From Sphingobacteriia bacterium (GTDB taxonomy: Bacteria; Bacteroidota; Bacteroidia; UBA7662), in NCBI GenBank assembly GCA_009927485.1, contig RFMW01000120.1, positions 1-41,651 on the forward strand: DNA of 41,651 nucleotides, read 5' to 3'. Below the pieces are notes generated by a model. It saw only the letters and a program-made list of their open reading frames with translations. It ran no database searches and was not told the origin of the DNA. Made by a program: the position numbers and the translations under genes. Below, one piece after another: positions 33,052-41,144 of the stretch (positions are counted from its first letter, which is position 1; each line of letters begins with the position of its first letter).

Positions 33052-34177
33052 AATTTTCGTTTCGTAAAGAGAAATATTGAGCTGGGTTCTGCAAACTCTT
33101 GGTTTGAAGGACCGCAAAGGTACTGAAAAAGGGTTGAATTATGGCCTGAATCCGTTCGATGGCAGGAATTTCTGTTTCGGCATGGCCGGCCTCAATCAGG
33201 AGCAATTCACCCCCGGCATCCAAGAAATGATGGTGCTTGATTTCGGAGGTAATGAACGCCTGGGCCCCTGCTGCTTTGGCTTTGGGCCACAAATCAGCGC
33301 CAGCGCCCCCGCAATACGCAATTCGAGTTATGCCTTGAAGGGATATTGTTGAGTGTGCAACTAGATTGGAGTGGCGCAGCGGGCAACCTAAGGTCTTGGC
33401 TACAAGAGCCAGAAAATCCCAGGTCTGCATGGTCCGGGGCAGATCCCCTACCAATCCTAATCCATACGAAGGCGCCGATTGCTCCAAGGAAATTAGTTGA
33501 TAGGCTACTTCTTCGTACGGATGAGCCCGCTTCATGGCTTCCACCACTCTTGGCACTTTCCAGGACTCCAAAACCACCTCCATACGAATTTCTTCCACCG
33601 TTTCTCTTTGATTCAACGAGCCCAAAACAGGGTTAGCCCCCTCCAACGGCATGAAGGTACCCGTGCCTTGCACTCCAAAACTGGCTTCCCCGTAATTCCC
33701 CAAGACCCCTGCTCCAGCCTCAAAAAGGGCAGTGCGAACGGATTCGGCATGCGCTACCGGTACATAGACGACCAATTGCCTCAATGGCGCCTTCAAGGGT
33801 TCCAAAGCTTGCCGATTCACCAAACCCCAGGTATCGGCCACAACCCCGTTCACCCCGTTGGGCATGGCATCCAAATTGGTATGGGCCGCATAGGCACAAA
33901 GACCTTTTTCCAGCAACAGGTGAACCAAACGCTCCACACGCGTTCCCTCCCCCAACCTGCGCAGTGGATGAAAAAGCAAGGGATGATGGGTCACCAACAA
34001 GTTGCAGCCGCTTTGTACGGCCTCATCAATCATGGCCTCGTTCACATCCAGGCCCACCAAGATCCCTTGAAGTTCTCGGCTCGTACGGCCGCATTGAAAA
34101 CCGCATGCATCGTAGGCTTGCTGCATTCCTATCGGGAAGGCGCGATCAAGAATTTGAACGGCGTCGGCAATTTGCAT
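33041..34177 (-). CDS. Nif3-like dinuclear metal center protein
   Basis: Nif3/YbgI (DUF34) proteins form toroidal hexamers with a dinuclear metal site; the reaction is unsettled (database name: GTP cyclohydrolase 1 type 2 homolog). The 378 residues have the N-terminal ligand block LLVTHHPLLFHPLRR, the HTNLDAMPNGVN motif, and the C-terminal SEIKHHHFLDAGGELLLIEAGHAETE. The central PII-like insertion (about 130-235) is present, as in longer members. The end, LQNPAQYF, matches the TNP.QY.-type finish. It starts at the ATG at 34177, immediately after a 15-nt-period repeat, and overlaps the zinc-ribbon gene. Confidence 0.92.
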   Translation of the reverse strand: MQIADAVQILDRAFPIGMQQAYDACGFQCGRTSRELQGILVGLDVNEAMIDEAVQSGCNLLVTHHPLLFHPLRRLGEGTRVERLVHLLLEKGLCAYAAHTNLDAMPNGVNGVVADTWGLVNRQALEPLKAPLRQLVVYVPVAHAESVRTALFEAGAGVLGNYGEASFGVQGTGTFMPLEGANPVLGSLNQRETVEEIRMEVVLESWKVPRVVEAMKRAHPYEEVAYQLISLEQSAPSYGLGLVGDLPRTMQTWDFLALVAKTLGCPLRHSNLVAHSTISLQGITRIAYCGGAGADLWPKAKAAGAQAFITSEIKHHHFLDAGGELLLIEAGHAETEIPAIERIQAIIQPFFSTFAVLQTKSLQNPAQYFSLRNENYGS

Positions 34178-34204
34178 CGTTGAGCGTTAAAACGTTGAAC
34201 GTTA
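34178..34204. repeat. 15-bp-period direct repeat at the Nif3-like gene start
   Basis: CGTTGAGCGTTA (34178-34189) and CGTTGAACGTTA (34193-34204) differ by one base and have a 15-nt period. The first unit touches the start codon of the Nif3-like gene on the minus strand. It could be an operator or a slippage product. Confidence 0.5.
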
Positions 34205-34283
34205 GAATTGGATTTCCTGTGAACCCCGAGCGAACCCCGTATAAAGTCCCTCAGGCCAAAGAATCAAAAATAAACCAACCCCT

Positions 34284-34291
34284 TACTTTTG
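34284..34291 (+). promoter_or_regulatory. Bacteroidota -7 promoter box for lpxK
   Basis: TACTTTTG is an exact TAnnTTTG match 32 nt upstream of the lpxK TTG start. The corresponding -33 TTTG is not clear. It supports a transcript that starts between about 34296 and 34300 and hence a short leader. Confidence 0.6.
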
Positions 34292-34323
34292 CGAACAGAA
34301 ATCGTTTCGGCTGAAACCACCCC

Positions 34324-35421
34324 TTGAAATTACCAACTCTAACTCGCATTCCGGATCAAGCCTGGCTCAGGCCCTTCTTATGGCCCTTATCCCAGGTGTA
34401 CGGGCTCGTTACTTTTTTGAGAAACCTGGCCTATGATCGGGGTTGGCTGAAATCCCATGTCCCGGACCTCCCCTTGGTTTGTATCGGAAATATCAATGCA
34501 GGAGGCTCGGGCAAAACCCCGCATACCGAACTCGTTGCGGCTTATCTCTATGAGGTCCTTGGTCCTGTCGCCATCCTGTCCAGGGGATACGGAAGGCAAA
34601 GCCGCGGTTTTCATTTGGCGAGTCCCACCGACGGCCCGGACATATTGGGCGATGAAGCCCATATGCTGCACGCCAAATTGCCCTTCATCCCCTTGGCGGT
34701 CTGCGAGGATCGTTTGAAGGGGATCGAACAATTGCAGGCTGTCCATCCGGAAATCAAGGCGGTGATCATGGATGACGGGTTTCAACACCGCAGGGTACGG
34801 CCCCATTGGAATATTGTGTTGAGCGATTATGGTAAACCTTTCTTTGACGATGCCTTGCTGCCCCTGGGGGGATTGCGCGAATACCAAAGCGCCTACCGTC
34901 GAGCCGATTTGATCATTTTCACCAAATGCCCTCCTTCGATTCGGCTCTACGACCGAAAATATTACGGGGGGCGTATCGCGGATTTCCCTGCAGAACGTAT
35001 TCTCTACTCCTCCTTGATCCATTTGGACCCCATTTTCATGGAACCCTTTGAGCAAGACTTGCTAAAACCGGAGGGCCATTATTTGTTGGTTACAGGCATT
35101 GCGAACACGGATTTGTTATGCGAACACCTGAACAACACCGGGTTGATTTATAAACATCTCGCCTACCCTGATCATGTGGACTATAGCCAAGAGGTTTTGA
35201 CCGAAATCCAAATCGCGTTTGCCAATTTGCATAGCCCCATCAAGGCAATTTTGACCACCGAGAAAGATTTTGTGAAACTGGCCTCGAATCCCATGTTTTT
35301 TGTACAGAACCGGATGCCTTTGGCCTATATACCCATCGAAATTGATTTCCAGGAGCGCGATCGCAAACAACTGCAGGTGCATTTGAACAATTTTGCGGAG
35401 AAATGCCGAGAAAGATACTGA
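34324..35421 (+). CDS. lpxK: Tetraacyldisaccharide 4'-kinase (LpxK)
   Basis: LpxK phosphorylates the lipid A disaccharide at the 4' position at the inner membrane. The 365 residues begin with a membrane-associating helix (FLWPLSQVYGLVTFLRNLAYD), followed by the P-loop GNINAGGSGKTP at 55-66, ILSRGYGR, GDEAHMLHAKLP and the catalytic-site text MDDGFQHRRVRPHWNIVLSDY. TTEKDFVKL near the C-terminus is also typical. The start is TTG at 34324. An in-frame TGA at 34312-34314 leaves no other start codon, and the protein begins KLPTLTRIP right before the family helix. The last 19 nt overlap the putative porin gene. The presence of LpxK implies lipid A synthesis. Confidence 0.95.
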   Translation: MKLPTLTRIPDQAWLRPFLWPLSQVYGLVTFLRNLAYDRGWLKSHVPDLPLVCIGNINAGGSGKTPHTELVAAYLYEVLGPVAILSRGYGRQSRGFHLASPTDGPDILGDEAHMLHAKLPFIPLAVCEDRLKGIEQLQAVHPEIKAVIMDDGFQHRRVRPHWNIVLSDYGKPFFDDALLPLGGLREYQSAYRRADLIIFTKCPPSIRLYDRKYYGGRIADFPAERILYSSLIHLDPIFMEPFEQDLLKPEGHYLLVTGIANTDLLCEHLNNTGLIYKHLAYPDHVDYSQEVLTEIQIAFANLHSPIKAILTTEKDFVKLASNPMFFVQNRMPLAYIPIEIDFQERDRKQLQVHLNNFAEKCRERY

Positions 35422-37409
35422 TTATCAGCAGATTCGTTGTCCTTAGGGCTTGGCTCATGGCAGGGGTTACCCTCTTGGAGCTATCCGATTCCTCAGCCCA
35501 ATCCTTATCAGCCACCGCATCTACTCCGCGAATAACTTGGTCCGCCCAAGAGTTGACGGGCTTGATGATGGACAGCAGCCTATACAAGAAGTGGAACCGT
35601 GATCGCGACACCTTGGATCGCGATACATCCGCGATTTTTGCCAAAATGGTGCAACCAAGCCTCGCCAACGGGGGCCAAGAAATCAATACCGGTGGGGTAG
35701 GTTATCCCGCCTATGCCTTATGGTGGAATCCAATGAACCGGCTTTCCACCCTGAACCATCACGGAATTTTCAGTGGCTCCATGCGTCCACGTCAAGCTTA
35801 CTATTTTCCAAAAATTCCGCTGACCCGTGTTGAGTTTCAAGCGGGAGGTAACAATTTACAAATCCTTCAACTGAACCATCACCAGCAGATTGGGCCTACC
35901 CTCAGCGCCGGCATACAATTTCGGAGCATTACCCACGACGGATTCCTTCAACGATCAGGATCCAATTTCCGAAACACCGATCTGTACCTTGTCGGTAGCC
36001 TGCGACCAGGCCGACATTTCATGACGGCTACCTACCAGGTTTTGTCGGCGGAACTCAACGAAAATGGAGGGGTGCCTTCCCCCGGTCTTCCCTCCGCTTC
36101 CGGTTACAATCCATTGAATTTGAACATTCAACTCCGCAATGCGAATTCCAAGCACCAAGAGGACTGCTGGAGTCTCGAAAATCGCTGGTCATGGCGGGCT
36201 CATCAACCCCAAGCCCCGCGCTTGGTGCATCATCTGCGCAAGGAAACGCAACGCTGGAAATTTGCCGATGAGGCTATCGCCAACAATTTGGCTTTTTATC
36301 CAAGCGCGACCGGCCTCAAGGATAGCAGCTCCGCCAAGGACAGCCTTAGGCAATCCACCTGGACCCATCGATTGGGGATGGAGCACCAATTCTCCTCGGG
36401 GCATTTGTTGCAATACGGATTGGAGCTATCGCATCTGAGTTATTACAGTGGAACAACACACCCGACGGCGAATCTTGAACCAAGCAACGCCCTTCGTTCC
36501 GATTTCGGATGGCTGGCCTATGGTCGCTGGGAGTTTCAACGTCAAGGCCTGTGGGTGGATTGGCGTCAGGGTCTCTACCATAGTTATTTGCCGCTGATGA
36601 GCGCATTGAAAATAGGCTGGCAAGCGAGTGCATCGACTGCGTGGCTGGACAGCGTCACCTTGGAAGCCTTTGTGGATCCACCAACCTATGCCCAACGATG
36701 GATGATCACCAATTCTACGGCCTGGAACTTACCGGAATTGCAAGCTGCACAAGGAATTATGCTCACCTCCGAAGGGGGACAACCGGGCCAGGCTTGGGGG
36801 CATTGGACCCTTCGGGTGGGTTTGATGCGTAACTTAATGGGTCTGGGTATTGTAACAACAGACAGCATATCCTTGCAAGGCGGCTCCGGGATACGCAGCC
36901 TCCTGATGTCCAATAACCGAGAGGCCGTCGCCTACCTGGGCCTGCGTGCCAAGGGCAGGATGCAGACCGGCTCCTTGGGGCGAATCCAATGGGCGTGGAA
37001 TTACCATCATTTGTGGCAATGGTCCAACAATCCCACCTGGGTTCCGTTGCCGCTTTGGGCTTGTGATGATTGGCTATATGTTCAGCGACGTACGATGGCA
37101 GGATGGACATGGTTGGCGGGCCTTGCCCTTCGTTACCAAACCCCCTTTGTGGCGCCGCATTACCGTCCCGAATTGGGCATGTGGACATTGGCGATGCCAA
37201 GAGGGGAAGGTAACCCGGTGAGTACTGTGAGCGGGAATTATCCATGGGTTGACCTCCTTGCAGGGATCAGGGTGCAGAAAACCTTGCTCTATGTTCGCTG
37301 GGAACATGCCAACATGGGTTGGCCTGCCCAAATTGGGCAATGGGTCCCCGGTTATCCGTTGGGGGACCGAAGACTGCGTTTCGGTTTGGATTGGAAATTC
37401 CTGGATTGA
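35403..37409 (+). CDS. Putative porin, Porin_10 family
   Basis: The 668-residue protein has a signal peptide (RKILIISRFVVLRAWLMAGVTLLEL, ending near SSAQ) and then a beta-barrel body. The pattern of the Bacteroidota Porin_10 group is seen in YPAYALWWNPMN, GSMRPRQAYYFPKIPLTRVEFQ, NLQILQLNHHQQIGP and THDGFLQRSGSNFRNTDLYL, where HSQ is replaced by HHQ. Alternating strands follow to the end (WEHANMGWP, RRLRFGLDWKFLD). The function is presumably passive solute passage; no substrate is suggested. It overlaps lpxK by 19 nt, so lipid A synthesis and this outer membrane protein are on one message. It converges on the minus-strand gene, with 21 nt between stops. Confidence 0.75.
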   Translation: MPRKILIISRFVVLRAWLMAGVTLLELSDSSAQSLSATASTPRITWSAQELTGLMMDSSLYKKWNRDRDTLDRDTSAIFAKMVQPSLANGGQEINTGGVGYPAYALWWNPMNRLSTLNHHGIFSGSMRPRQAYYFPKIPLTRVEFQAGGNNLQILQLNHHQQIGPTLSAGIQFRSITHDGFLQRSGSNFRNTDLYLVGSLRPGRHFMTATYQVLSAELNENGGVPSPGLPSASGYNPLNLNIQLRNANSKHQEDCWSLENRWSWRAHQPQAPRLVHHLRKETQRWKFADEAIANNLAFYPSATGLKDSSSAKDSLRQSTWTHRLGMEHQFSSGHLLQYGLELSHLSYYSGTTHPTANLEPSNALRSDFGWLAYGRWEFQRQGLWVDWRQGLYHSYLPLMSALKIGWQASASTAWLDSVTLEAFVDPPTYAQRWMITNSTAWNLPELQAAQGIMLTSEGGQPGQAWGHWTLRVGLMRNLMGLGIVTTDSISLQGGSGIRSLLMSNNREAVAYLGLRAKGRMQTGSLGRIQWAWNYHHLWQWSNNPTWVPLPLWACDDWLYVQRRTMAGWTWLAGLALRYQTPFVAPHYRPELGMWTLAMPRGEGNPVSTVSGNYPWVDLLAGIRVQKTLLYVRWEHANMGWPAQIGQWVPGYPLGDRRLRFGLDWKFLD

Positions 37410-37412
37410 AAT

Positions 37413-37430
37413 GCCTTCAAGGGACAAGGC
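37413..37430. terminator. Possible hairpin between convergent stops
   Basis: GCCTT (37413-37417) and AAGGC (37426-37430) form a perfect 5-bp stem with an 8-nt loop, placed exactly in the 21-nt space between the putative porin and the next minus-strand gene. TTAGGTTTTC follows on the plus strand, a poor T-tract. Confidence 0.3.
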
Positions 37431-38771
37431 TTAGGTTTTCTGCTTCTTCTTCTTGGCAGCAGGAAAAAGAATATTGTTAAGGATGAGTCGGTATCCCGGG
37501 GAATTGGGATGCATGCTCAATTCGGTCGGAGGCTCACCGACCAGATGTTGGTAATCCTCCGGGTCATGCCCCCCGTAAAAGGTCCACGTGCCTTTGCCGA
37601 AATTACCGTGAATGTACCGAGCCTCGTGAAGGCTCTTGGTTTCTCCCATGATGAGGACCTCCGGTTTGATCAAATCCTTATTGAAAGCGGTGGTTTGCCC
37701 CATGAACCCCTTGATGACCTGCTGATGGTTTTGGCATAGCATGGTGGGGACCACATCCCATTTGGCCGAAAAATCAAAGAGGGCAAAGAAATCTTCGTTT
37801 TCGGTCATGGGGCCTCTGGTATTGGTCACATCGATATCCGAAAATTCATACTCCAAAGGATTGGGGGTTAAGGTAAAATCCTTGAATGCCAAACATTGAT
37901 CATAATCCAGGCGGGATGAGGCCGAAGGGGCTGCGGGATCTCCATCGTACATGGACTCGCAGATGTCCAACCCTATGGCCGAAAGAGCGATATCGTAGGA
38001 ATCCGTTGCCGAACACATGGCAAACAAAAAGCCTCCCCCGGCTACAAATTCTCGAATTCGCTGAGCAACCGCGGACTTCAATTGGGACACCTTGGTGAAC
38101 CCTCTGCTCAAGGCGGTTCGTTCGGCCTCTGCAACTTCGGCCTGGTACCATGCCGCGTTTCGGTACGCAAAATAGAATCGCCCAAATTGACCGGTGAAGT
38201 CTTCATGGTGAAGATGCAGCCAATCGTACATCGGCAATTTGCCATCAAGAACCTCCGGATCGTAAACCTTGTCGTAAGGTATCTCAGCATACGTCAAAGC
38301 CATGGTCACGGCATCATCCCAAGGCTGTTTGGTAGGCGGGGTGTACACCGCAATGCGGGGGGCCTTCTCCAATTTAACCAATTCCATATTGACCGCCGGG
38401 TCTTGAATTTCTGCAAGTATCCCCGCATAGGTGTTCTCGGCAATCACCTCGTAACTAATTCCCCGCAATCTGCATTCCGCCTCCAAGCCCATTTGGTGAG
38501 CCATTGCGAAACTCCCACCCCTGTAGTTCAAGAGCCACTGGGACTCTATACCCTTGCTGATGGCCCAATAGGCGACTCCGTACGATTTGAGGTGGTCCTT
38601 CTGTCCTTGATCCATCGGAATCAAAATGCGAGTGGCCTCTGCCGGCTGCACAAGACCAAGCCAAACTCCAACCAGTACAACCCACAAGGCTTGGCACGAA
38701 ATCGCAGACCTTATAGGGACACTCCTTGGGAATCGAACAGGGACCATGGGGCCAAAATTAAAAAGAGCCAT
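37431..38771 (-). CDS. Conserved secreted protein, often labelled 'asparagine synthetase B'
   Basis: This 446-residue protein matches a conserved Bacteroidota family often named asparagine synthetase B, but no N-terminal Cys2 glutaminase or AsnB ATP-pyrophosphatase motif is present. After a signal peptide (ending near PAEA) the mature part starts TRILIPMDQGQKDHLKSYG. Highly conserved blocks include QWLLNYRGGSF, KQPWDDAVTMALTYAEIP, YDWLHLHHEDFTGQFG and the tail PAAKKKKQKT. The segment GGGFLFAMCSATDS places a Cys at a turn after a hydrophobic strand, as in class I amidotransferase/DJ-1 folds, and YGGHDPEDYQH carries a possible His. A lyase or glycosidase-like hydrolase is possible but unproven. 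The ATG at 38771 lies 11 nt behind the sugar transferase stop. An ATG at 38747 would give a more compact signal peptide. Confidence 0.72.
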   Translation of the reverse strand: MALFNFGPMVPVRFPRSVPIRSAISCQALWVVLVGVWLGLVQPAEATRILIPMDQGQKDHLKSYGVAYWAISKGIESQWLLNYRGGSFAMAHQMGLEAECRLRGISYEVIAENTYAGILAEIQDPAVNMELVKLEKAPRIAVYTPPTKQPWDDAVTMALTYAEIPYDKVYDPEVLDGKLPMYDWLHLHHEDFTGQFGRFYFAYRNAAWYQAEVAEAERTALSRGFTKVSQLKSAVAQRIREFVAGGGFLFAMCSATDSYDIALSAIGLDICESMYDGDPAAPSASSRLDYDQCLAFKDFTLTPNPLEYEFSDIDVTNTRGPMTENEDFFALFDFSAKWDVVPTMLCQNHQQVIKGFMGQTTAFNKDLIKPEVLIMGETKSLHEARYIHGNFGKGTWTFYGGHDPEDYQHLVGEPPTELSMHPNSPGYRLILNNILFPAAKKKKQKT

Positions 38772-38782
38772 CGCAATGCCGT

Positions 38783-40213
38783 TTATTTTCCTTCTCCCTT
38801 GAGGATAATTAAAAACGTATATATAAGAATCTTGAAATCCACCAGCAGGGATCGATTCTCTACATAAAGGATATCGTATTGCAGCCTTTCGATCATCTGC
38901 TCCACATTTTCGGCATAACCGTAACGGACTTGCCCCCAAGAGGTCAACCCCGGCCGAATTCTCAAAAGATGACGATAATGAGGGGCCCTGCGAACAATTT
39001 GGTCAATATAGTATTTGCGCTCCGGCCTGGGACCTACCAGGGACATATCGCCGATGAGCACATTCCAGAATTGAGGCAATTCATCCAAGCGCCATTTGCG
39101 CATGACCTTACCCCATGGGGTAATCCGGGGATCGTTCAGCGATGAAAGCTGAGGACCGTCAAACTCTGCACGTTCGGTCATGGAACGGAATTTAAGAATC
39201 ATGAACGGTTTCCCTTTGAGCCCCACCCTTTGCTGTCTGTACAAAACCGGTCCCGGCGAGTCCAAACGAACTCTGAGCATGCAATATATCATGAGCGGTG
39301 CCAACATGATTAGGGCCACCATCGCCACGGATTTGTCCAAGATAGCTTTGATCAATTGCTGCCAGGCAGGCATTACTTCGGTTCGAACTTCTATCAGCAA
39401 GGCTCCGAGAATTTGTTGCATTTTCACTTTTCCTAACAACAAATCATACATGGAGGGAACCATCTTCACGATCACTCCCTCCGAACGTAAGCCCTGGAGG
39501 GTCGTCGGTAATTTGTCTCTATCCTCGGGTTCGACGGCCAAGATAACTTCTTCGATTTCGTATCGCTGAACGATATCGCTAATGGATTCCACGCCGCCCA
39601 GATTCGATAAAGTAGGTAAGTTCTTGGCCTCCAATCGATCTGGCCTGTGGCCGTTGAGGTACACAAAGCCTACAAACTCGTTCGCCGGGGGAAGACCAGG
39701 GGCATTCATCTCCTTATAAATTCGAATGGCCTCGGCTCCAGCCCCTACCAACAAGGTTTGAAAGCGAATCAAACCCGCTTTCATCCGCGATGAAATCCTG
39801 CTTAGCAAAATCATTCGAATCAACCAGGTGATTGCGGTATGCAACAACGTCCACACCAAGAGGCTGCGTAAATAAAACCGGTAATCCCGAACATAATCAT
39901 CCAAAATGACCGCAAAAAACAAAATAACACCGCCCACCATCACCGAGAACAAGAGGCGACCCGTCTCGTTAAGCCTGGATTTTCGGTAAATATCTTGATA
40001 GGAACCGGACAGGGCGTATAACAACACCCAAACCCAGGGCAAGGTCAGCAATCCCGTGAACAATTGCATGTCCAAGTCGGTGTAATGGAGATCTCCAAAC
40101 CAATCCTTGACCACATATATTTTTCGGTAATAGAAAAACAAGGCCCATGCCATTGCTGCGGCCACCCAATCCCCCGCAACCAACACTGTCAGGTCCGTAT
40201 GCCGCCTTTTCAT
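38783..40213 (-). CDS. Initiating polyprenyl glycosylphosphotransferase (sugar transferase)
   Basis: This WbaP/WcaJ-type enzyme transfers a sugar-phosphate from a nucleotide sugar to undecaprenyl phosphate, the first step of an exopolysaccharide or O-antigen unit. The N-terminus has four membrane helices (about 10-120) and a soluble Rossmann-like middle (LLVGAGAEAIRIYKEM, GFVYLNGHRPD). A fifth membrane segment (VAMVALIMLAPLMIYCMLRV) leads to the catalytic domain with GPVLYRQQRVGLKG, KFRSM, KWRLDELPQFWNVLIGDMS and VGPRPER. The ATG at 40213 overlaps the lipoprotein stop as ATGA; an ATG three codons earlier is possible. The C-terminus carries hydrophobic IYTFLIILKGEGK. The undecaprenyl carrier it needs is made by UppS elsewhere in this window. 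Confidence 0.93.
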   Translation of the reverse strand: MKRRHTDLTVLVAGDWVAAAMAWALFFYYRKIYVVKDWFGDLHYTDLDMQLFTGLLTLPWVWVLLYALSGSYQDIYRKSRLNETGRLLFSVMVGGVILFFAVILDDYVRDYRFYLRSLLVWTLLHTAITWLIRMILLSRISSRMKAGLIRFQTLLVGAGAEAIRIYKEMNAPGLPPANEFVGFVYLNGHRPDRLEAKNLPTLSNLGGVESISDIVQRYEIEEVILAVEPEDRDKLPTTLQGLRSEGVIVKMVPSMYDLLLGKVKMQQILGALLIEVRTEVMPAWQQLIKAILDKSVAMVALIMLAPLMIYCMLRVRLDSPGPVLYRQQRVGLKGKPFMILKFRSMTERAEFDGPQLSSLNDPRITPWGKVMRKWRLDELPQFWNVLIGDMSLVGPRPERKYYIDQIVRRAPHYRHLLRIRPGLTSWGQVRYGYAENVEQMIERLQYDILYVENRSLLVDFKILIYTFLIILKGEGK

Positions 40214-41139
40214 TGCAACCATTTGAGGTTATCCACCCGCACGACGCCGGTTCCTTGTGTTGAACTTGCAAGGAAAGGCCTTAACATGAGGCGATAACGG
40301 GCTCCTCCCACCATTCCCAGGTAAGGGGTAAAATTGATGTATTGCTTGTTCCACCCTGTGGAAGGGGCCAGTTCCACAATCCACAAGGGATCGCTGATAT
40401 CGGAGCCCACTTGGCTTTGAAGACCAACCTGCAACGGGATGTTGTTACGATAATTAATTTCGAGGAAACATGGTTTCCCGGGGGTTAAGGCAATTTGATC
40501 GATGCTTTCCGCAATGAGGTACGGCGCTCTTTGATCCACCGCCATGCGCAGGCAGGATGTGCCCTCCATGACCGAGTCCGAATTGGAATCACGCAAAAGC
40601 ACGGTATCCGAACCAAGCCGGGCACGCATACCAAATCCAAGGTTATCAAAGTTCTCCAGCCAGAGATAACGGACGGTGTTTCGGTAAGTTAACCGAGGGC
40701 GCAGTGTATCGGTGAGTCCCCTTGCGAGGGTGCGCAACGTATCCCATCGGTTGTAGAAGGGATAAATGGCCCGCGTTGCTGAAATACCGTTCAGGAAAAC
40801 CCCTGCACTAAGCTGGAGATTCACAGGACCTTCCTTCAGGAGTGGAATGCGTGCAGGCAACGGAAAGGCACCTTGCAAATCCCCGTCAATGAAAACCCAA
40901 ACGTCTTTGATGTTGGCCGACAAGGTGCCCTGGGTCTCCGGACTAGATTCCAGAATCATGCTGTCAACGTACAGGTACGAAGGAACACCTTCGTCCGGCT
41001 TGTACCAACCGCAACCCGCCAACCCGAAGGCCATCAAGGGGCAGAGGATCCAAAGCGTCATGGCAGGCCCTTTGATGGTTCTCCCCCTTGGGTCGATCCT
41101 GGTTCTCCCCCTTGGGTTAATCCTTAAATCTTTGGACAT
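40210..41139 (-). CDS. Lipoprotein with PEGA-like and jelly-roll-like segments
   Basis: A 309-residue protein with a lipoprotein signal ending FGLAGC (Cys43). The frame opens with a basic 26-residue head containing the repeated INPRGRT/IDPRGRT. The ATG at 41139 was chosen because the later ATG at 41061 gives a signal peptide with no positive residue before its hydrophobic core, while the head supplies Arg and Lys; 41061 stays possible. After Cys43 comes YLYVDSMILESSPETQGTLSANIKDVWVFIDGDLQGAFPLPARIPLL, a PEGA-like beta segment (key blocks VWVFIDGDLQGAFPL and EGPVNLQLSAGV). The C-terminal half (FDNLGFGMRARLGSDT to VVRVDNLKWLQ) resembles a carbohydrate-binding jelly roll. It lies between an oxidoreductase and an initiating sugar transferase, so a role in polysaccharide export or anchoring is plausible. 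Confidence 0.7.
   Translation of the reverse strand: MSKDLRINPRGRTRIDPRGRTIKGPAMTLWILCPLMAFGLAGCGWYKPDEGVPSYLYVDSMILESSPETQGTLSANIKDVWVFIDGDLQGAFPLPARIPLLKEGPVNLQLSAGVFLNGISATRAIYPFYNRWDTLRTLARGLTDTLRPRLTYRNTVRYLWLENFDNLGFGMRARLGSDTVLLRDSNSDSVMEGTSCLRMAVDQRAPYLIAESIDQIALTPGKPCFLEINYRNNIPLQVGLQSQVGSDISDPLWIVELAPSTGWNKQYINFTPYLGMVGGARYRLMLRPFLASSTQGTGVVRVDNLKWLQ
41077..41124. repeat. 24-bp tandem repeat, two copies
   Basis: GGTTCTCCCCCTTGGGT at 41077-41093 is repeated at 41101-41117 with a 24-nt period; the units differ at two bases. In the lipoprotein frame it encodes INPRGRTR and IDPRGRTI. The in-frame period supports translation through it. Confidence 0.75.
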
Positions 41140-41144
41140 TCCGC

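Noticed and set aside
34387-35055. 222-codon minus-strand ORF inside lpxK
   Set aside because: Antisense to the conserved kinase core; no supporting feature.
38082-38867. Long plus-strand ORF of 261 codons opposite the 'AsnB-like' gene
   Set aside because: It lies wholly antisense to a conserved gene, has no signal peptide or recognisable domain, and its codons mirror the coding strand; treated as a shadow.
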